The notes beneath the pieces are model-generated. The model was given only the letters and a program-made list of their open reading frames with translations. It was not told where the DNA came from and did no database searches. From JAXLYE01 sp046351595 (lineage in GTDB: Bacteria; Myxococcota_A; Polyangia; Palsa-1104; JAEUJZ01), in assembly GCA_046351595.1 (NCBI GenBank), contig JAXLYE010000011.1, positions 152,668 to 216,667 on the forward strand: DNA of 64,000 nt. Direction: 5' to 3'. Made by a program: the position numbers and the translations under genes. This document shows, piece by piece, positions 7,114-15,501 of the stretch (positions are counted from its first letter, which is position 1; each line of letters begins with the position of its first letter).

Positions 7114-8781
7114 TTAGGCAAATTTCTTGTCGACCCGACAGTGAACAAGGCCGTAGCGCCCACGAAGGGCGGCGGGTATGCCCACGCTCGGCCCATCAAG
7201 CCCGTCAGGTGCGAACAACGTGTGGTTCTCGAAGGCGAGGCGCTTGCAGAGCACATCCACGGCAATGCGCGCGACAAAGTTTGCTGCGGCGTGCAGGTTG
7301 CTTTCGGCGCCGGGCAGGATGTTGTCAGCGCACGCGGCCGGTGGGGGGGCTGACCGTACCCAGGGGATCTGCGGCAGATCGGTAAGCTCGTGCAGGCTGG
7401 GATCGCGACCGGGGACAGAGCGGAGCAAACGCAGCACACGCCCGTCGCACTCCATCCACGCGTGGAGGCAGGGCCGCGACCCCTGCTGGGCAATCGCCGA
7501 CAGCGCGCGCTCGCTTGGGAGATCCGCTGTCATCCCGATGAGCAACGCATCGTCTGGGATCGAAAGCTCAGGCAGCGCTTCATCCAGCATGGCGGGCGCA
7601 GTCTCTACCGTGGCGCTGCGATGGTGCCGCAGGATGTAGGCCCGCATCTGCTCGGCTTTGTTGCCGCCGACCGCGGACAGATCCAGCCGGTGGCGGGCGA
7701 CATTGCCGGGCAGCAGCAGATCGCCGTCGACGAGCAGGAACCTGCCTACCTGTTCCTTGGCCAACAGGTGTGCGACCTCCGAGCCGAGGGCGCCCATGCC
7801 CACCAGCACCACACAGGAACGCCGGATGGCGCTGTCGTCGGTTCCGCTTCGACTCAGCCTGGTCCGTGCAGCCAGCTCGTCTTCATGCATTGGCAGCCCC
7901 TGGATGAAGGTTTGGGCTCGGAAGTCGGAAAGGAAGGTGCCAAACGAGGGGGCCTGCGGATCTCCCCTGCTAACCTGTCGCAGCTCTCTGGCAGCCTCCT
8001 CGGTCATCGCCGGATCGAACACCCGCAGGTTCCATCGTAGCGGCGCGCCGGCAGGGCGGTCCGGGACGGCCAGAAAGCAGCGCTCCTTCCTCTTGGCAAG
8101 AGCGGCAAGGATGGCTTGGAAGCGATCAGACGAAGGCAGGTCCAAGGCCCACACTCCCTGCACCTCTTCGCCGCCTATCTGGGGGAAGAGGAGCTCTTGG
8201 TCAAACTTTTCCCAGCAGTGCTGACCGCACGCCCGCCACCTGCGCAGGATGCCGAGCCCTCCAGTCCGTCTGGGCAGGGTCGCCACCAGCTCGCCATAGA
8301 AGGTAGGGGGTATCCAGTCCGAGGGGCTCAGGAGGTAGCTGTGCGGCTGCTGGTTCAGGCGATAACCACGATCGGGCCGGCGCAGCGAGACGGAGTGCCA
8401 CTCCTCCAACGATATCGCCAGGTCCGACCGGACATATTTGTCCAGCCACGTCCGAGCCTGTGCCAGCCAGTCTGCGATCTCCAGGACGTCGGTGAAGCTT
8501 GGGGGCGCCAGGCACATGGACCCGTCTCGGAGCTGATGGCCGCGTGCATAGAGCCCATCGGGGTAGATCGCCGGAGGGAGGAACGGGGTCCCAGGCCCCC
8601 ACCGAATGGTGATGCTCCACCGTCGATGGACCGCGGCGATGCGGCCACGCCAGCACACCGTATGCTGGGCGGCGTCATATTCCAGCCGCCCATCGGGGTC
8701 TTCGAGCAGCAAGGTCGTCTGCTGGTTGTCCCACCAGGTCTTCCAGCCGCGCTTCCACCAAGGAGCGATGTTTCCGCTCAT
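7114..8781 (-). CDS. cap2: E2-E1 ubiquitin-like conjugation fusion (Cap2-like)
   Basis: The 555-residue protein joins an N-terminal E2-like domain, with candidate catalytic Cys90 in DGSMCLAPP, to a ThiF/E1 adenylation domain. The E1 part shows LVGMGALGSEV at 327-337 (nucleotide-binding GxGxxG), VDGD at 351-354, NVARHRLD at 360-367 and candidate thioester Cys484 in AACADNILPG. In type II CBASS, Cap2 conjugates the C-terminus of the CD-NTase to a target and primes it. Its start overlaps the CD-NTase stop by 4 bp (ATGA), so the two are coupled. A JAB protease (Cap3) and an effector gene are not seen next to it, so the system looks minimal or relies on genes elsewhere. Confidence 0.85.
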   Translation of the reverse strand: MSGNIAPWWKRGWKTWWDNQQTTLLLEDPDGRLEYDAAQHTVCWRGRIAAVHRRWSITIRWGPGTPFLPPAIYPDGLYARGHQLRDGSMCLAPPSFTDVLEIADWLAQARTWLDKYVRSDLAISLEEWHSVSLRRPDRGYRLNQQPHSYLLSPSDWIPPTFYGELVATLPRRTGGLGILRRWRACGQHCWEKFDQELLFPQIGGEEVQGVWALDLPSSDRFQAILAALAKRKERCFLAVPDRPAGAPLRWNLRVFDPAMTEEAARELRQVSRGDPQAPSFGTFLSDFRAQTFIQGLPMHEDELAARTRLSRSGTDDSAIRRSCVVLVGMGALGSEVAHLLAKEQVGRFLLVDGDLLLPGNVARHRLDLSAVGGNKAEQMRAYILRHHRSATVETAPAMLDEALPELSIPDDALLIGMTADLPSERALSAIAQQGSRPCLHAWMECDGRVLRLLRSVPGRDPSLHELTDLPQIPWVRSAPPPAACADNILPGAESNLHAAANFVARIAVDVLCKRLAFENHTLFAPDGLDGPSVGIPAALRGRYGLVHCRVDKKFA

Positions 8782-9590
8782 GCGAGCGGCGTGTCCGCGA
8801 TGCCGCGCAAGCTGCTCGGGTAGTTGGGGCCAGCGAAAGCCCTGTGGGGCTCTCCTCGCCGCAGGTGCTCCAGGCTGGCCTGGGCAGCGGCCATGACCTT
8901 TGCTTTTGCAGCGGGTTCGAGATCGTTGATGCGTTGGCCCGAGCGAGACGGGTCCTGGACCGTGATACGGCCCGCAGCGAGCTGCTCCAGCACTGCCGAG
9001 AAGCGGGCCCCCAGGCCCTGCGCGCCTGTGCTCTGCAGCACATTCACTACAAGCACTTCCAGCCCGACCGACGACAGGTCGGACAGGCCGTTGGAATTCC
9101 GCCAGTCTTTGGCCAGCCGGACGACGTCGTGCGCCCCGTGGCGATGGCCCTCCCGCTCAAACCAGTCAACATGCGCGGGACCGTCGAGCGCGTGCCGATG
9201 CTTGCGCGGAATCGAGCCCCCCGGGTCGGTCAGCCCGTTCTCTGCTGCCGGCAGCACGTCGACCGAGACGCCGTTCTTGAACCGGACCGCCACGGCCTTA
9301 TGCAACTTCGTGGCGCTTTCGACGTCGGGGGCTTGAGCCAGAGCGTCACGGAACCGATCGAGCGTCTGCGGGGTCGGGGCTCCCCGTAGGGTCAACACGA
9401 CGTCCGCTTCTCTGCGCCCCTGTAGCATCGTCCTCTTGGCGGCCGATCCACAGGGATGCAGCTCTGCGATGGGATACTCTCTTTGGATCGTCGCGCGGAC
9501 GGTATCGATCGCAGCCTGGACATCGGCCTGCTCTCCGGCCGTCGGGGTGATCTGCCGTCGCCGCGCGTCCAGCCATTCATCGGTGCCCAT
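8778..9590 (-). CDS. Type II CBASS CD-NTase
   Basis: The product is 270 residues from the ATG preceded by GGAGGAAGTC; an upstream in-frame TTG is less likely. Motifs are HPCGSAAKRT near 45-54 (GS motif), READVVLTL with Glu61 and Asp63, and VSVDVLPA with Asp111 as the third acidic residue. A cyclic or linear oligonucleotide product is expected but its identity cannot be read. The C-terminus ends in TPLA, a small final residue of the kind expected for a Cap2 substrate. It is the first gene of a two-gene operon with the E2-E1 fusion and faces the ECF sigma gene across a divergent region closely like that of the type IV system. Confidence 0.83.
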   Translation of the reverse strand: MGTDEWLDARRRQITPTAGEQADVQAAIDTVRATIQREYPIAELHPCGSAAKRTMLQGRREADVVLTLRGAPTPQTLDRFRDALAQAPDVESATKLHKAVAVRFKNGVSVDVLPAAENGLTDPGGSIPRKHRHALDGPAHVDWFEREGHRHGAHDVVRLAKDWRNSNGLSDLSSVGLEVLVVNVLQSTGAQGLGARFSAVLEQLAAGRITVQDPSRSGQRINDLEPAAKAKVMAAAQASLEHLRRGEPHRAFAGPNYPSSLRGIADTPLA

Positions 9591-9700
9591 GACTTCCTCC
9601 AATTCTTGCAATCGGTTCCCGCCAATTCAGCCAATGCCATCGTAACGAAGGACACCGGTTCGCATCGGCTCTCGGGCAGCCCAGGCGCCCCGGGTTGACC

Positions 9701-9729
9701 AAGCTAGACAGCAAAGCCTCCCTGCGCAA
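9701..9729 (-). promoter_or_regulatory. Leftward sigma70-like promoter of the type II CBASS operon
   Basis: On the minus strand TTGCGC and TAGCTT are 17 bp apart. This matches the promoter-like element before cap9 (TTGCCA, 17 bp, TAGTTT), including flanking CCC before and GG after. The leader to the CD-NTase ATG is about 100 nt. Confidence 0.5.
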
Positions 9730-9741
9730 GGGGGCCTTGCA

Positions 9742-9765
9742 CGAAAAAAGGGAATGTTTTTTTCG
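9742..9765. promoter_or_regulatory. A/T-rich dyad between divergent promoters
   Basis: The arms CGAAAAAA and TTTTTTCG are perfectly complementary with an 8-bp centre. The right arm overlaps the first two bases of the ECF -35 element, so a protein bound here could compete with the sigma factor. The counterpart at 3414-3430 is less symmetrical. Confidence 0.4.
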
Positions 9766-9790
9766 ACAGAATCGTTCAGAAATAGCGTCT
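9764..9790 (+). promoter_or_regulatory. Rightward ECF-type promoter (CGACAG-N16-CGTCT)
   Basis: CGACAG at 9764-9769 and CGTCT at 9786-9790 have a 16-bp spacer, the same geometry and largely the same sequence as 3434-3460. The transcript leads into the second ECF gene after an untranslated leader of roughly 240 nt in which I recognise nothing. Confidence 0.7.
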
Positions 9791-10036
9791 CCCTTTCTAA
9801 TGTGTGCAGGGGCGACTCAAGGCGCTCCTTCGGTATATGTACTGTGGACGGTCATCCTCCTGGGAACATGGTAGATTTCACGCATGGGTGAACCCTGCCC
9901 CTGGACGGCCTGCGTTTCCCCGGCTACTGGACCCTGGCTGCGGGCTTGATCGACCCGCGCTGCTTCAGCGGTGTCACAGCTCCATGTGTACAGACCCTAT
10001 GAAGCCCGGAGCGACGGCCGCGCTGCAGCGCCTCGG

Positions 10037-10807
10037 ATGGACAGCATGACCACCAGCCCCAAGATGCGCGAACTTACCCAGCTCTTTCTCGCGGCCCGCG
10101 CCGGCAGCCGTTGCGCCCTGGAGATGCTGCTCGTCAGGCTGCGCCCTCTCGTCTATCGCAAGGCCCAGCGCTTCACCAGGGACTGGAAGGCTAAAGTCGG
10201 CCCGTCCTCTCTAACGCAGGAGGTCACCCTCAGCCTGGCCCGGCTGATCACCCGGGTGCGGGGCTCGCACAGCTCCACGCTGCTGCGTCTTGTTGATCAG
10301 CTCATTCTCTCGAAAGGAATCTCTGCGTTTCGCCATGACCGCACCCAGAAGCGGGACGGCGGGCCGGAGGTGTCGCTCGAAGAGGTGGCCCCGCAGTTGC
10401 AGGACGAGCGCCAGGGACCGCACGACACGCTGGAGCAGAAGCAACGAGCGCACCGCCTGCTGGTGGCTCTCGCGAGGCTCGATGTGCGACCGCGCACCGC
10501 GCTAGAGGGAGCCCTGGCTGGCGATGCCCCTGCGCAGATCGCAGCGAAGCTGGGGTGCAGCGCGGCTGCGGTCTCCAACCTCGTGCTGCGCACGAAGCAC
10601 CTCCTGAGCAAGACGACCACGGAAAGACAGACGCAAGACGCGCTGGAGGAAGCCCTGCTGACATATCTTCAGCAGCGCAGCCTGGGGCGTCCGATGGATC
10701 CGTGGAGCTTTGCCGCCAACTACCCGCGGCATCAGGCCGCGCTGCTCGAGCTCCTCCTCTGGCTGGAAGAAGTACGAGTTGCGTGGAGCAGCCTGTGTCC
10801 GACCTGA
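10037..10807 (+). CDS. ECF sigma factor 2 with C-terminal extension
   Basis: The protein has 256 residues and is clearly paralogous to the sigma factor at 5679-6443. It shares RPLVYRKAQRF and GISAFRH in region 2, a region 4 helix-turn-helix (PAQIAAKLGCSAAAVSNLV), and a C-terminal tail ending YPRHQAALLELLLWLEEVRVAW. A second ATG three codons in (10046) is an equally possible start. It is preceded by its own ECF-type promoter, suggesting autoregulation or cross-regulation with the other sigma factor. Its stop lies 3 bp from the stop of the convergent kinase gene. ECF factors of some groups are controlled by Ser/Thr phosphorylation, so the neighbouring kinase is a candidate partner. Confidence 0.8.
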   Translation: MDSMTTSPKMRELTQLFLAARAGSRCALEMLLVRLRPLVYRKAQRFTRDWKAKVGPSSLTQEVTLSLARLITRVRGSHSSTLLRLVDQLILSKGISAFRHDRTQKRDGGPEVSLEEVAPQLQDERQGPHDTLEQKQRAHRLLVALARLDVRPRTALEGALAGDAPAQIAAKLGCSAAAVSNLVLRTKHLLSKTTTERQTQDALEEALLTYLQQRSLGRPMDPWSFAANYPRHQAALLELLLWLEEVRVAWSSLCPT

Positions 10808-10809
10808 CC

Positions 10810-12735
10810 TCAGGAGCCCGAAAGCTCGGCAGCGATGGCCTGCCAGTCGCGGATGTGCACGTCCTCCAGCCACTGACCTCGCTGCGCCATCTGCCGCATG
10901 AGCGCGAGCGCCGCTCGGGCCAGATCCCGGCGCTGCTCTCCCTGGCTACGCTGCGCCCTTCGTACCAGGGACTCCGCCAGCGCGTGTCCCCAGTGGCCAT
11001 TTTCTGGATCCTCGGAAGCTAGCGCGCGCAGACCGCTGAGAGACGCATTCTCCTGCGGCCCGGCGGCTTGTCCGCGCCGGGAGGCCACCTCGGCGAGGCG
11101 CTCGACGGCAAGCAGATAGGCCAGGCGGAAACGCTTGTCCTGAGGAACGAGCTGCAGCGCTGCGCGGGCCCAGCCCTCTGCCTCCGCGGCCAGCGCGGAC
11201 GCCTCATCCACCATCCCGCGCTCCAGGAGGATCCGAGATCTTCCCATCAGCACACGGGCGAGCTGCCAGCGGTCAATCGCTTCTCCTCCGGCTTGCGCCA
11301 GCAGCACCCGCTCATGCCCCTCGGCATCCGCCAGCGCATCTAACGCCCCGGCGAGGTCTCCACGGTCGTGCAGCACCAGGGCACGCTGGTAGTCAAGGAA
11401 CGAGGGCACCTGGCGGGTGCTGGCGGCGGCCGCTAGCGTGCGCGGCAGCGTGTGCGCAGCCTCTTCGTACAGGCTCAGCGCGCGCTCGTACTGTCCGCGA
11501 TGATATTCCATCTCACCGATGCCGTCTGCGCAGATCGACAGGGCCTTGTACGCTTGCGCAGGCTGGCTCGAGATCAGAGTCCGCCACTCGGTCCCCGCGC
11601 TTTCGTAGTACTGTATCGCGGCGCGGATCCACCCCCGCTCCTTGGCAAGTGCGGCTTCTTTATACTGGTGTCGAGCGCGCTGGGCTGGTGACGCTGGGCC
11701 GAGCGCGGACAGGTCCTCCCGCGCCGCTCGGAGCTGCACCTCGGCGTCGGCGATCGTCGACGTGAACAGAGCGGTTTCAAAGCGCTCATAGTCGCTCGCG
11801 AGCACCGTCTCCATCGGTACACGCAGCGTCTTTGGGCCGAGGAGCGTGATCAAGAGTAGCGGTACGGTGCGTAGCCAGCCCGCCCCCCTTCGACGTGGCA
11901 CGAACGAGATCGAGGCCAAGACCGCGGCCACCTCCTGGGCATGCGGCCGATTCTCTGGCTCTTTGGCCAGCATCCGTGCCACGAGAGCAACCAGCGTTGG
12001 CGGCAGGCCAGGCACGAGCGCGGACAGACGGGGCGGCACCTGGTTGAGCTGCATCGAAATCAAGGGGCCGCGCTTTGGAGCTACGAAGGGCCGACGTCCC
12101 GCGATCAGCTCGAACAAGATGACGCCCAGAGCATAGACATCGGCACGTCCGTCGACGTGCTTGGCGGAGACGATTTGCTCTGGTGCGGCATACTCATAGG
12201 TCCCAAAGAACGCTTCCGACTCTGTACTGAGCGGCAGCAGCGGTGCTTCTGCGGTGGCCCCCTCCACCGGCAGCTTGGCGAATCCGAAGTCCACCAGCTT
12301 CGGCAGGCCCTCGCTGCTGAGCATCACGTTCTGCGGCTTCAGGTCGCGGTGGATGATGTTGTCAGCGTGCAGCCTGGCAAGGGTCGCTGCCATCGAAGCC
12401 GTCAACGATACTGCGTGCGATACGGACAGGGGCGGACTCTCTGCGAGCGAGCGCTCCAACCGTTCCAGGGCCAGATACGGACGGCCGTCTTCAAGAAGTC
12501 CGTGATCGATGAGCTTCACCACACCCGGGTCATCGATCCGGGACAGCGCCAAGCCCTCGTTCGCCATGCGCAGGGCCAGCAGCGCATCGGCTCGTTTGTC
12601 CGCGCGCAGGATCTTCAGCGCGACGAGGCCCCTCTCGCGACTTCCGAGAATCGCCTCATAGACCTCGCTGCTCGCCCCGGTTGCGAGGTGCTGCTGAATC
12701 AAATAGGGTCCTATATGCTCACCGGGCTGGAGCAT
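10810..12735 (-). CDS. Ser/Thr protein kinase with TPR-like C-terminal domain
   Basis: Of 641 residues, about 10-280 form a Hanks-type kinase: VALKIL with Lys41, HRDLKPQN at 129-136, DFGFAK and an AAPEQ activation segment. A hydrophobic stretch (WLRTVPLLLITLLG) after the kinase domain may be a single membrane segment. The rest is alanine-rich and helical with TPR-like repeats (AIQYYESAGTEW, ALSLYEEAAHTL). The kinase is intact and so differs from the three split kinases in this window. It converges on the second ECF sigma gene. I infer a signalling role on the island, perhaps phosphorylating a sigma factor, but no direct evidence is visible. A TATATC/GATATA-containing stretch just upstream could be a -10 region. 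Confidence 0.85.
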   Translation of the reverse strand: MLQPGEHIGPYLIQQHLATGASSEVYEAILGSRERGLVALKILRADKRADALLALRMANEGLALSRIDDPGVVKLIDHGLLEDGRPYLALERLERSLAESPPLSVSHAVSLTASMAATLARLHADNIIHRDLKPQNVMLSSEGLPKLVDFGFAKLPVEGATAEAPLLPLSTESEAFFGTYEYAAPEQIVSAKHVDGRADVYALGVILFELIAGRRPFVAPKRGPLISMQLNQVPPRLSALVPGLPPTLVALVARMLAKEPENRPHAQEVAAVLASISFVPRRRGAGWLRTVPLLLITLLGPKTLRVPMETVLASDYERFETALFTSTIADAEVQLRAAREDLSALGPASPAQRARHQYKEAALAKERGWIRAAIQYYESAGTEWRTLISSQPAQAYKALSICADGIGEMEYHRGQYERALSLYEEAAHTLPRTLAAAASTRQVPSFLDYQRALVLHDRGDLAGALDALADAEGHERVLLAQAGGEAIDRWQLARVLMGRSRILLERGMVDEASALAAEAEGWARAALQLVPQDKRFRLAYLLAVERLAEVASRRGQAAGPQENASLSGLRALASEDPENGHWGHALAESLVRRAQRSQGEQRRDLARAALALMRQMAQRGQWLEDVHIRDWQAIAAELSGS

Positions 12736-13128
12736 GAGCCATCTATATCATGGCGGCCGGGCGTTGCAGCCCGATCGGCGCCCCCCCCCTGAGCCGACGT
12801 CTCTGCAGATCCGCACCAGCTTGATCTGCTGCAGCGCACAGCACGCGATCAGCCCAAAGAGTGAATGTGCGGCCTCGGCAGGCTCAGGCTCGGTTCATGA
12901 GTCTGTGTCTCGAGACACGCCAGCCAGATTGAAGCAAGGGCAGTTCGAGAGACGGGCACGTCGCTCGATCCCCGCGACGGCTTCTCGCGCCTGGGGTCGG
13001 CGCCGCGTCCGACGAGCGCAGCCGGGAGTGGGGACCTCGCTGCCTGCAGCAGCGAGACCTCAGGGACGGAGACGTCAGGCCCCAAAGCGCGCGCGAGACC
13101 TGGGTGCCAGCTTAGCGCTCCGTCGGAA
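12736..13128. other. Gap with no recognisable gene
   Basis: Open frames here have arginine- and proline-rich translations without family resemblance or good ribosome sites. The left edge should contain the kinase promoter. The rest is downstream of the lipoprotein that ends at 13129. I see no repeat or strong terminator. Confidence 0.4.
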
Positions 13129-14481
13129 CTACTCGCATCCGCAGACCCCACCATGATCGACACAGCAGTTCCGGTGCGAGCCATAACAGGTGCAGCTGGG
13201 TGAAACCGTTCCGTCACAGCACATAAGCCGCTTGGATGCCTCTTTCTCCTGCGCTGCGGCTTCCCGCTGTTTGAGCTTGGCAAGCCGCAGCTTTGCCTTT
13301 TGAGCCTCTGCCTGCTTCGCCGCTCTTGCCGCACGCTCTTCCTGCTCTTCGAGCTGGGCGATGCGTTTCTGGGCCTTGGCCAGTCGGCTGCTCGCCGAAG
13401 GCACGTCCCGACAGGCGGCCTGTGCCCTGGCTATCTCGTCATCAACGTCCGAGCTATGGTGGATCGCTTCCGCTGCCTGGAGGGCGTCGCTGCAGCGCCG
13501 TTCCTTCCTTGCTGCCGCGTTCTTGGCGATTTGCTGGAGCGCCGTTGAGTACTTCCCCTGTGTCTCCGGAGTCCAGAGATCTCGGCATTCTGAGCGTGCG
13601 TTTTCCCATGCGGTCCTCGCCTCGGTCTCCAGTTCCTCCGCTGAGTTGCCATCGATAGCGACGGCTTCCGCAATGCCGGTCAGGCGAGCACATTCGGCCT
13701 GTCGTTGAGTCAGGAGATCCTTTGATGCGCGAGTGGTAGGGTCCTCCTCAAGCGTACGCCGGAGCTGCTCTACATCCGCATCCGGGAGGTCTAAATTAAA
13801 GAGAGCCTTCTTGATCCGGATGGAAACTCGGTTTCCCAGACGAGGGACGTCCTGGATGGGAGTATCGGCAAATGAGAGCCGCACAGCACCCAAGTCATCG
13901 CTGACCGAGGCGACTTCGTTCCCTTGCCCCAGGCGTAGGGCGACCGGAAGCGCCCGGACAGGACCCGCATTGCACGAGAAGCGTCTGCTGACTGGTGTAC
14001 CAGCGACCAAACCCAGATCCTTGTGGCTATCCACGGCCCGGAGGCCATGTACGGCGCCGATGACGACCAGGCTCAACCCTCCTGTCCCAACAAGACCACC
14101 GGCAATCTGGTAGGCGATGGGAGGCTGGGGTCCAAGGCCAGCTGCGAGGGACACATAATCCCCGCCAAAGGCAACCGCAGCACCGAGCCCCAAGAGGCCA
14201 ATTCCGGGAAGTATATACGCTAATGGGGAGGGGCTTGCGACCCGTTCGATGTGAGCGTGGCGATGGAGGATGGGGGTCTCTCTCGTCTCGCAGAGCTCCT
14301 CTTGTGAGAGCCCGATCTTGAGAGCCGTTCCGTCGACAGTCGTCGCAGCTTGATAGCGCCGCGAGCCATCCACGACCGACTCAGAACGCTCAGTCCTAAC
14401 GAGTTCGTCTTGATAGATGGTCTTCGATGAAATCGAGCATCCAGCTAGGAAAATTGAGCAGTACAGCCAGAACAACTTCAT
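13129..14481 (-). CDS. Lipoprotein with coiled-coil and Cys-rich C-terminus
   Basis: The 450-residue protein begins MKLFWLYCSIFLAGCS, a lipoprotein signal with lipobox LAGC. Two hydrophobic, glycine-rich stretches lie near residues 85-115 and 127-147 (AYILPGIGLLGLGAAVAFGG; IAGGLVGTGGLSLVVIGAVHG). The C-terminal third is a long charged coiled coil (AQKRIAQLEEQEERAARAAK). It ends in a cysteine-rich knot, CCDGTVSPSCTCYGSHRNCC then VCGCE, with at least eight cysteines in about 35 residues. No family is recognised. A surface or periplasmic structural role is plausible. Codon use is less GC-biased than in the host genes to the right, consistent with island cargo. Confidence 0.65.
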   Translation of the reverse strand: MKLFWLYCSIFLAGCSISSKTIYQDELVRTERSESVVDGSRRYQAATTVDGTALKIGLSQEELCETRETPILHRHAHIERVASPSPLAYILPGIGLLGLGAAVAFGGDYVSLAAGLGPQPPIAYQIAGGLVGTGGLSLVVIGAVHGLRAVDSHKDLGLVAGTPVSRRFSCNAGPVRALPVALRLGQGNEVASVSDDLGAVRLSFADTPIQDVPRLGNRVSIRIKKALFNLDLPDADVEQLRRTLEEDPTTRASKDLLTQRQAECARLTGIAEAVAIDGNSAEELETEARTAWENARSECRDLWTPETQGKYSTALQQIAKNAAARKERRCSDALQAAEAIHHSSDVDDEIARAQAACRDVPSASSRLAKAQKRIAQLEEQEERAARAAKQAEAQKAKLRLAKLKQREAAAQEKEASKRLMCCDGTVSPSCTCYGSHRNCCVDHGGVCGCE

Positions 14482-14573
14482 CGGCGGAAATTCGCATCAT
14501 GAGTAAAGGTCCGCAATCTGCTCTTCTGTTCAGTAAGCGGCCTCGATTCTCATTGCCTGCCGTAGGCAGCTCG

Positions 14574-14591
14574 TGCGAAGTTTCCTTCGCA
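14574..14591. promoter_or_regulatory. Hairpin upstream of lipoprotein gene
   Basis: TGCGAAG-TTTC-CTTCGCA is a perfect 7-bp stem with a 4-nt loop, 22 bp before the lipoprotein ATG at 14614. A second, smaller dyad (TGCCT-N5-AGGCA) stands at 14554-14568. There is no T-run, so an operator or leader hairpin fits better than a terminator. Confidence 0.35.
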
Positions 14592-14613
14592 AATCGCTCC
14601 GATGAGGTGATCC

Positions 14614-15267
14614 ATGCGCTACTTGGTCCTCTGTCTAATTCTTATTGGCTGTAATAAAGGCGACGACGCCAAGGACAAGGAGATTGCAGCCCTCAAGGCG
14701 CAAATCGCCGCAAAAGGTGCCCCATCACTGGGCGCTGTCAAAGAGCAAAACCCTGCCCTTGTCAAGCCGAAAACTGCTCTTGAAGAAGCGCAACACGAAT
14801 CTCCACGCCCGCTTGAGTTCTTGTTGGATCGCATCGATAAGGAAGAACAATCTCCCGGCTCTCTCGCCGAGCTTTTTGACCGTGCGGACATGCTAGATAA
14901 CCGGTCAATTACATACGCTCACCTAGAGAAAAATGCGGCCCGCTACATCGGCAGACCATGGAAGTTCACGGGCCGCATTGTCGAGATTGTGGAGAAGCCA
15001 GGCGGTGTGATGGCGCGCGTCGCACTCGACTGGTACGGAAATCACATCATGATGGTCTTCGGACGCTTTGAGACGGACTTTGTAAAGGGAAACGTCGTGG
15101 ACGTGATCGGCTACCTCGCGGGCAAATATTCATATGAGTCACAGGCTAATTGGAAAATAACGATACCAGTGCTGGCCGCGCATTCGATACTGAAGGCGGG
15201 AACGCTTCGGAAGATGAAGGCAGGAGCGCATCAGCGGCGTGCCTCAGACGAGGAGGATACCGAGTAG
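14614..15267 (+). CDS. Small lipoprotein, OB-fold-like C-terminal region
   Basis: The product has 217 residues with a short signal and lipobox (LILIGCNKGDD), then a lysine-rich helical linker. The C-terminal domain begins around residue 98 with THLE-like YAHLEKNAARYIGRPWKFTGR and continues as a beta-rich segment (RIVEIVEKPGGVMARVALDW, NVVDVIGYLAGKYSYES). This resembles OB-fold lipoproteins in which a small barrel follows 'GkpvkftGkV', but the assignment is tentative. The start has GAGGTGATCC before the ATG. The gene is noticeably AT-richer than most of the window. Confidence 0.6.
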   Translation: MRYLVLCLILIGCNKGDDAKDKEIAALKAQIAAKGAPSLGAVKEQNPALVKPKTALEEAQHESPRPLEFLLDRIDKEEQSPGSLAELFDRADMLDNRSITYAHLEKNAARYIGRPWKFTGRIVEIVEKPGGVMARVALDWYGNHIMMVFGRFETDFVKGNVVDVIGYLAGKYSYESQANWKITIPVLAAHSILKAGTLRKMKAGAHQRRASDEEDTE

Positions 15268-15501
15268 CTTGGCGGTGACCAGCATAGAAATTCGACGGCG
15301 CACTTCCGTTTCGGTGCGAGTTCCTGGTTACCTCTTGGTACAAAGGGGTCCAAGCTGGCAAGCGGCAGGAGGGCAGCGCTCGCCCCGTGGCCAGCAGGAG
15401 CTCGCGCCTCTACGAACCCGAGCGGCCCAGTCCCACCTCGGCGTGCTCCACGCCAGCCGCGGGCCGATCATTGGATGCGGCCCCACAAGCTCAGTCCTTG
15501 G

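Noticed and set aside
12734..13156. 140-codon + strand open frame in the gap after the kinase
   Set aside because: It has no ribosome site and an Arg/Pro-rich translation, and it overlaps the kinase start.
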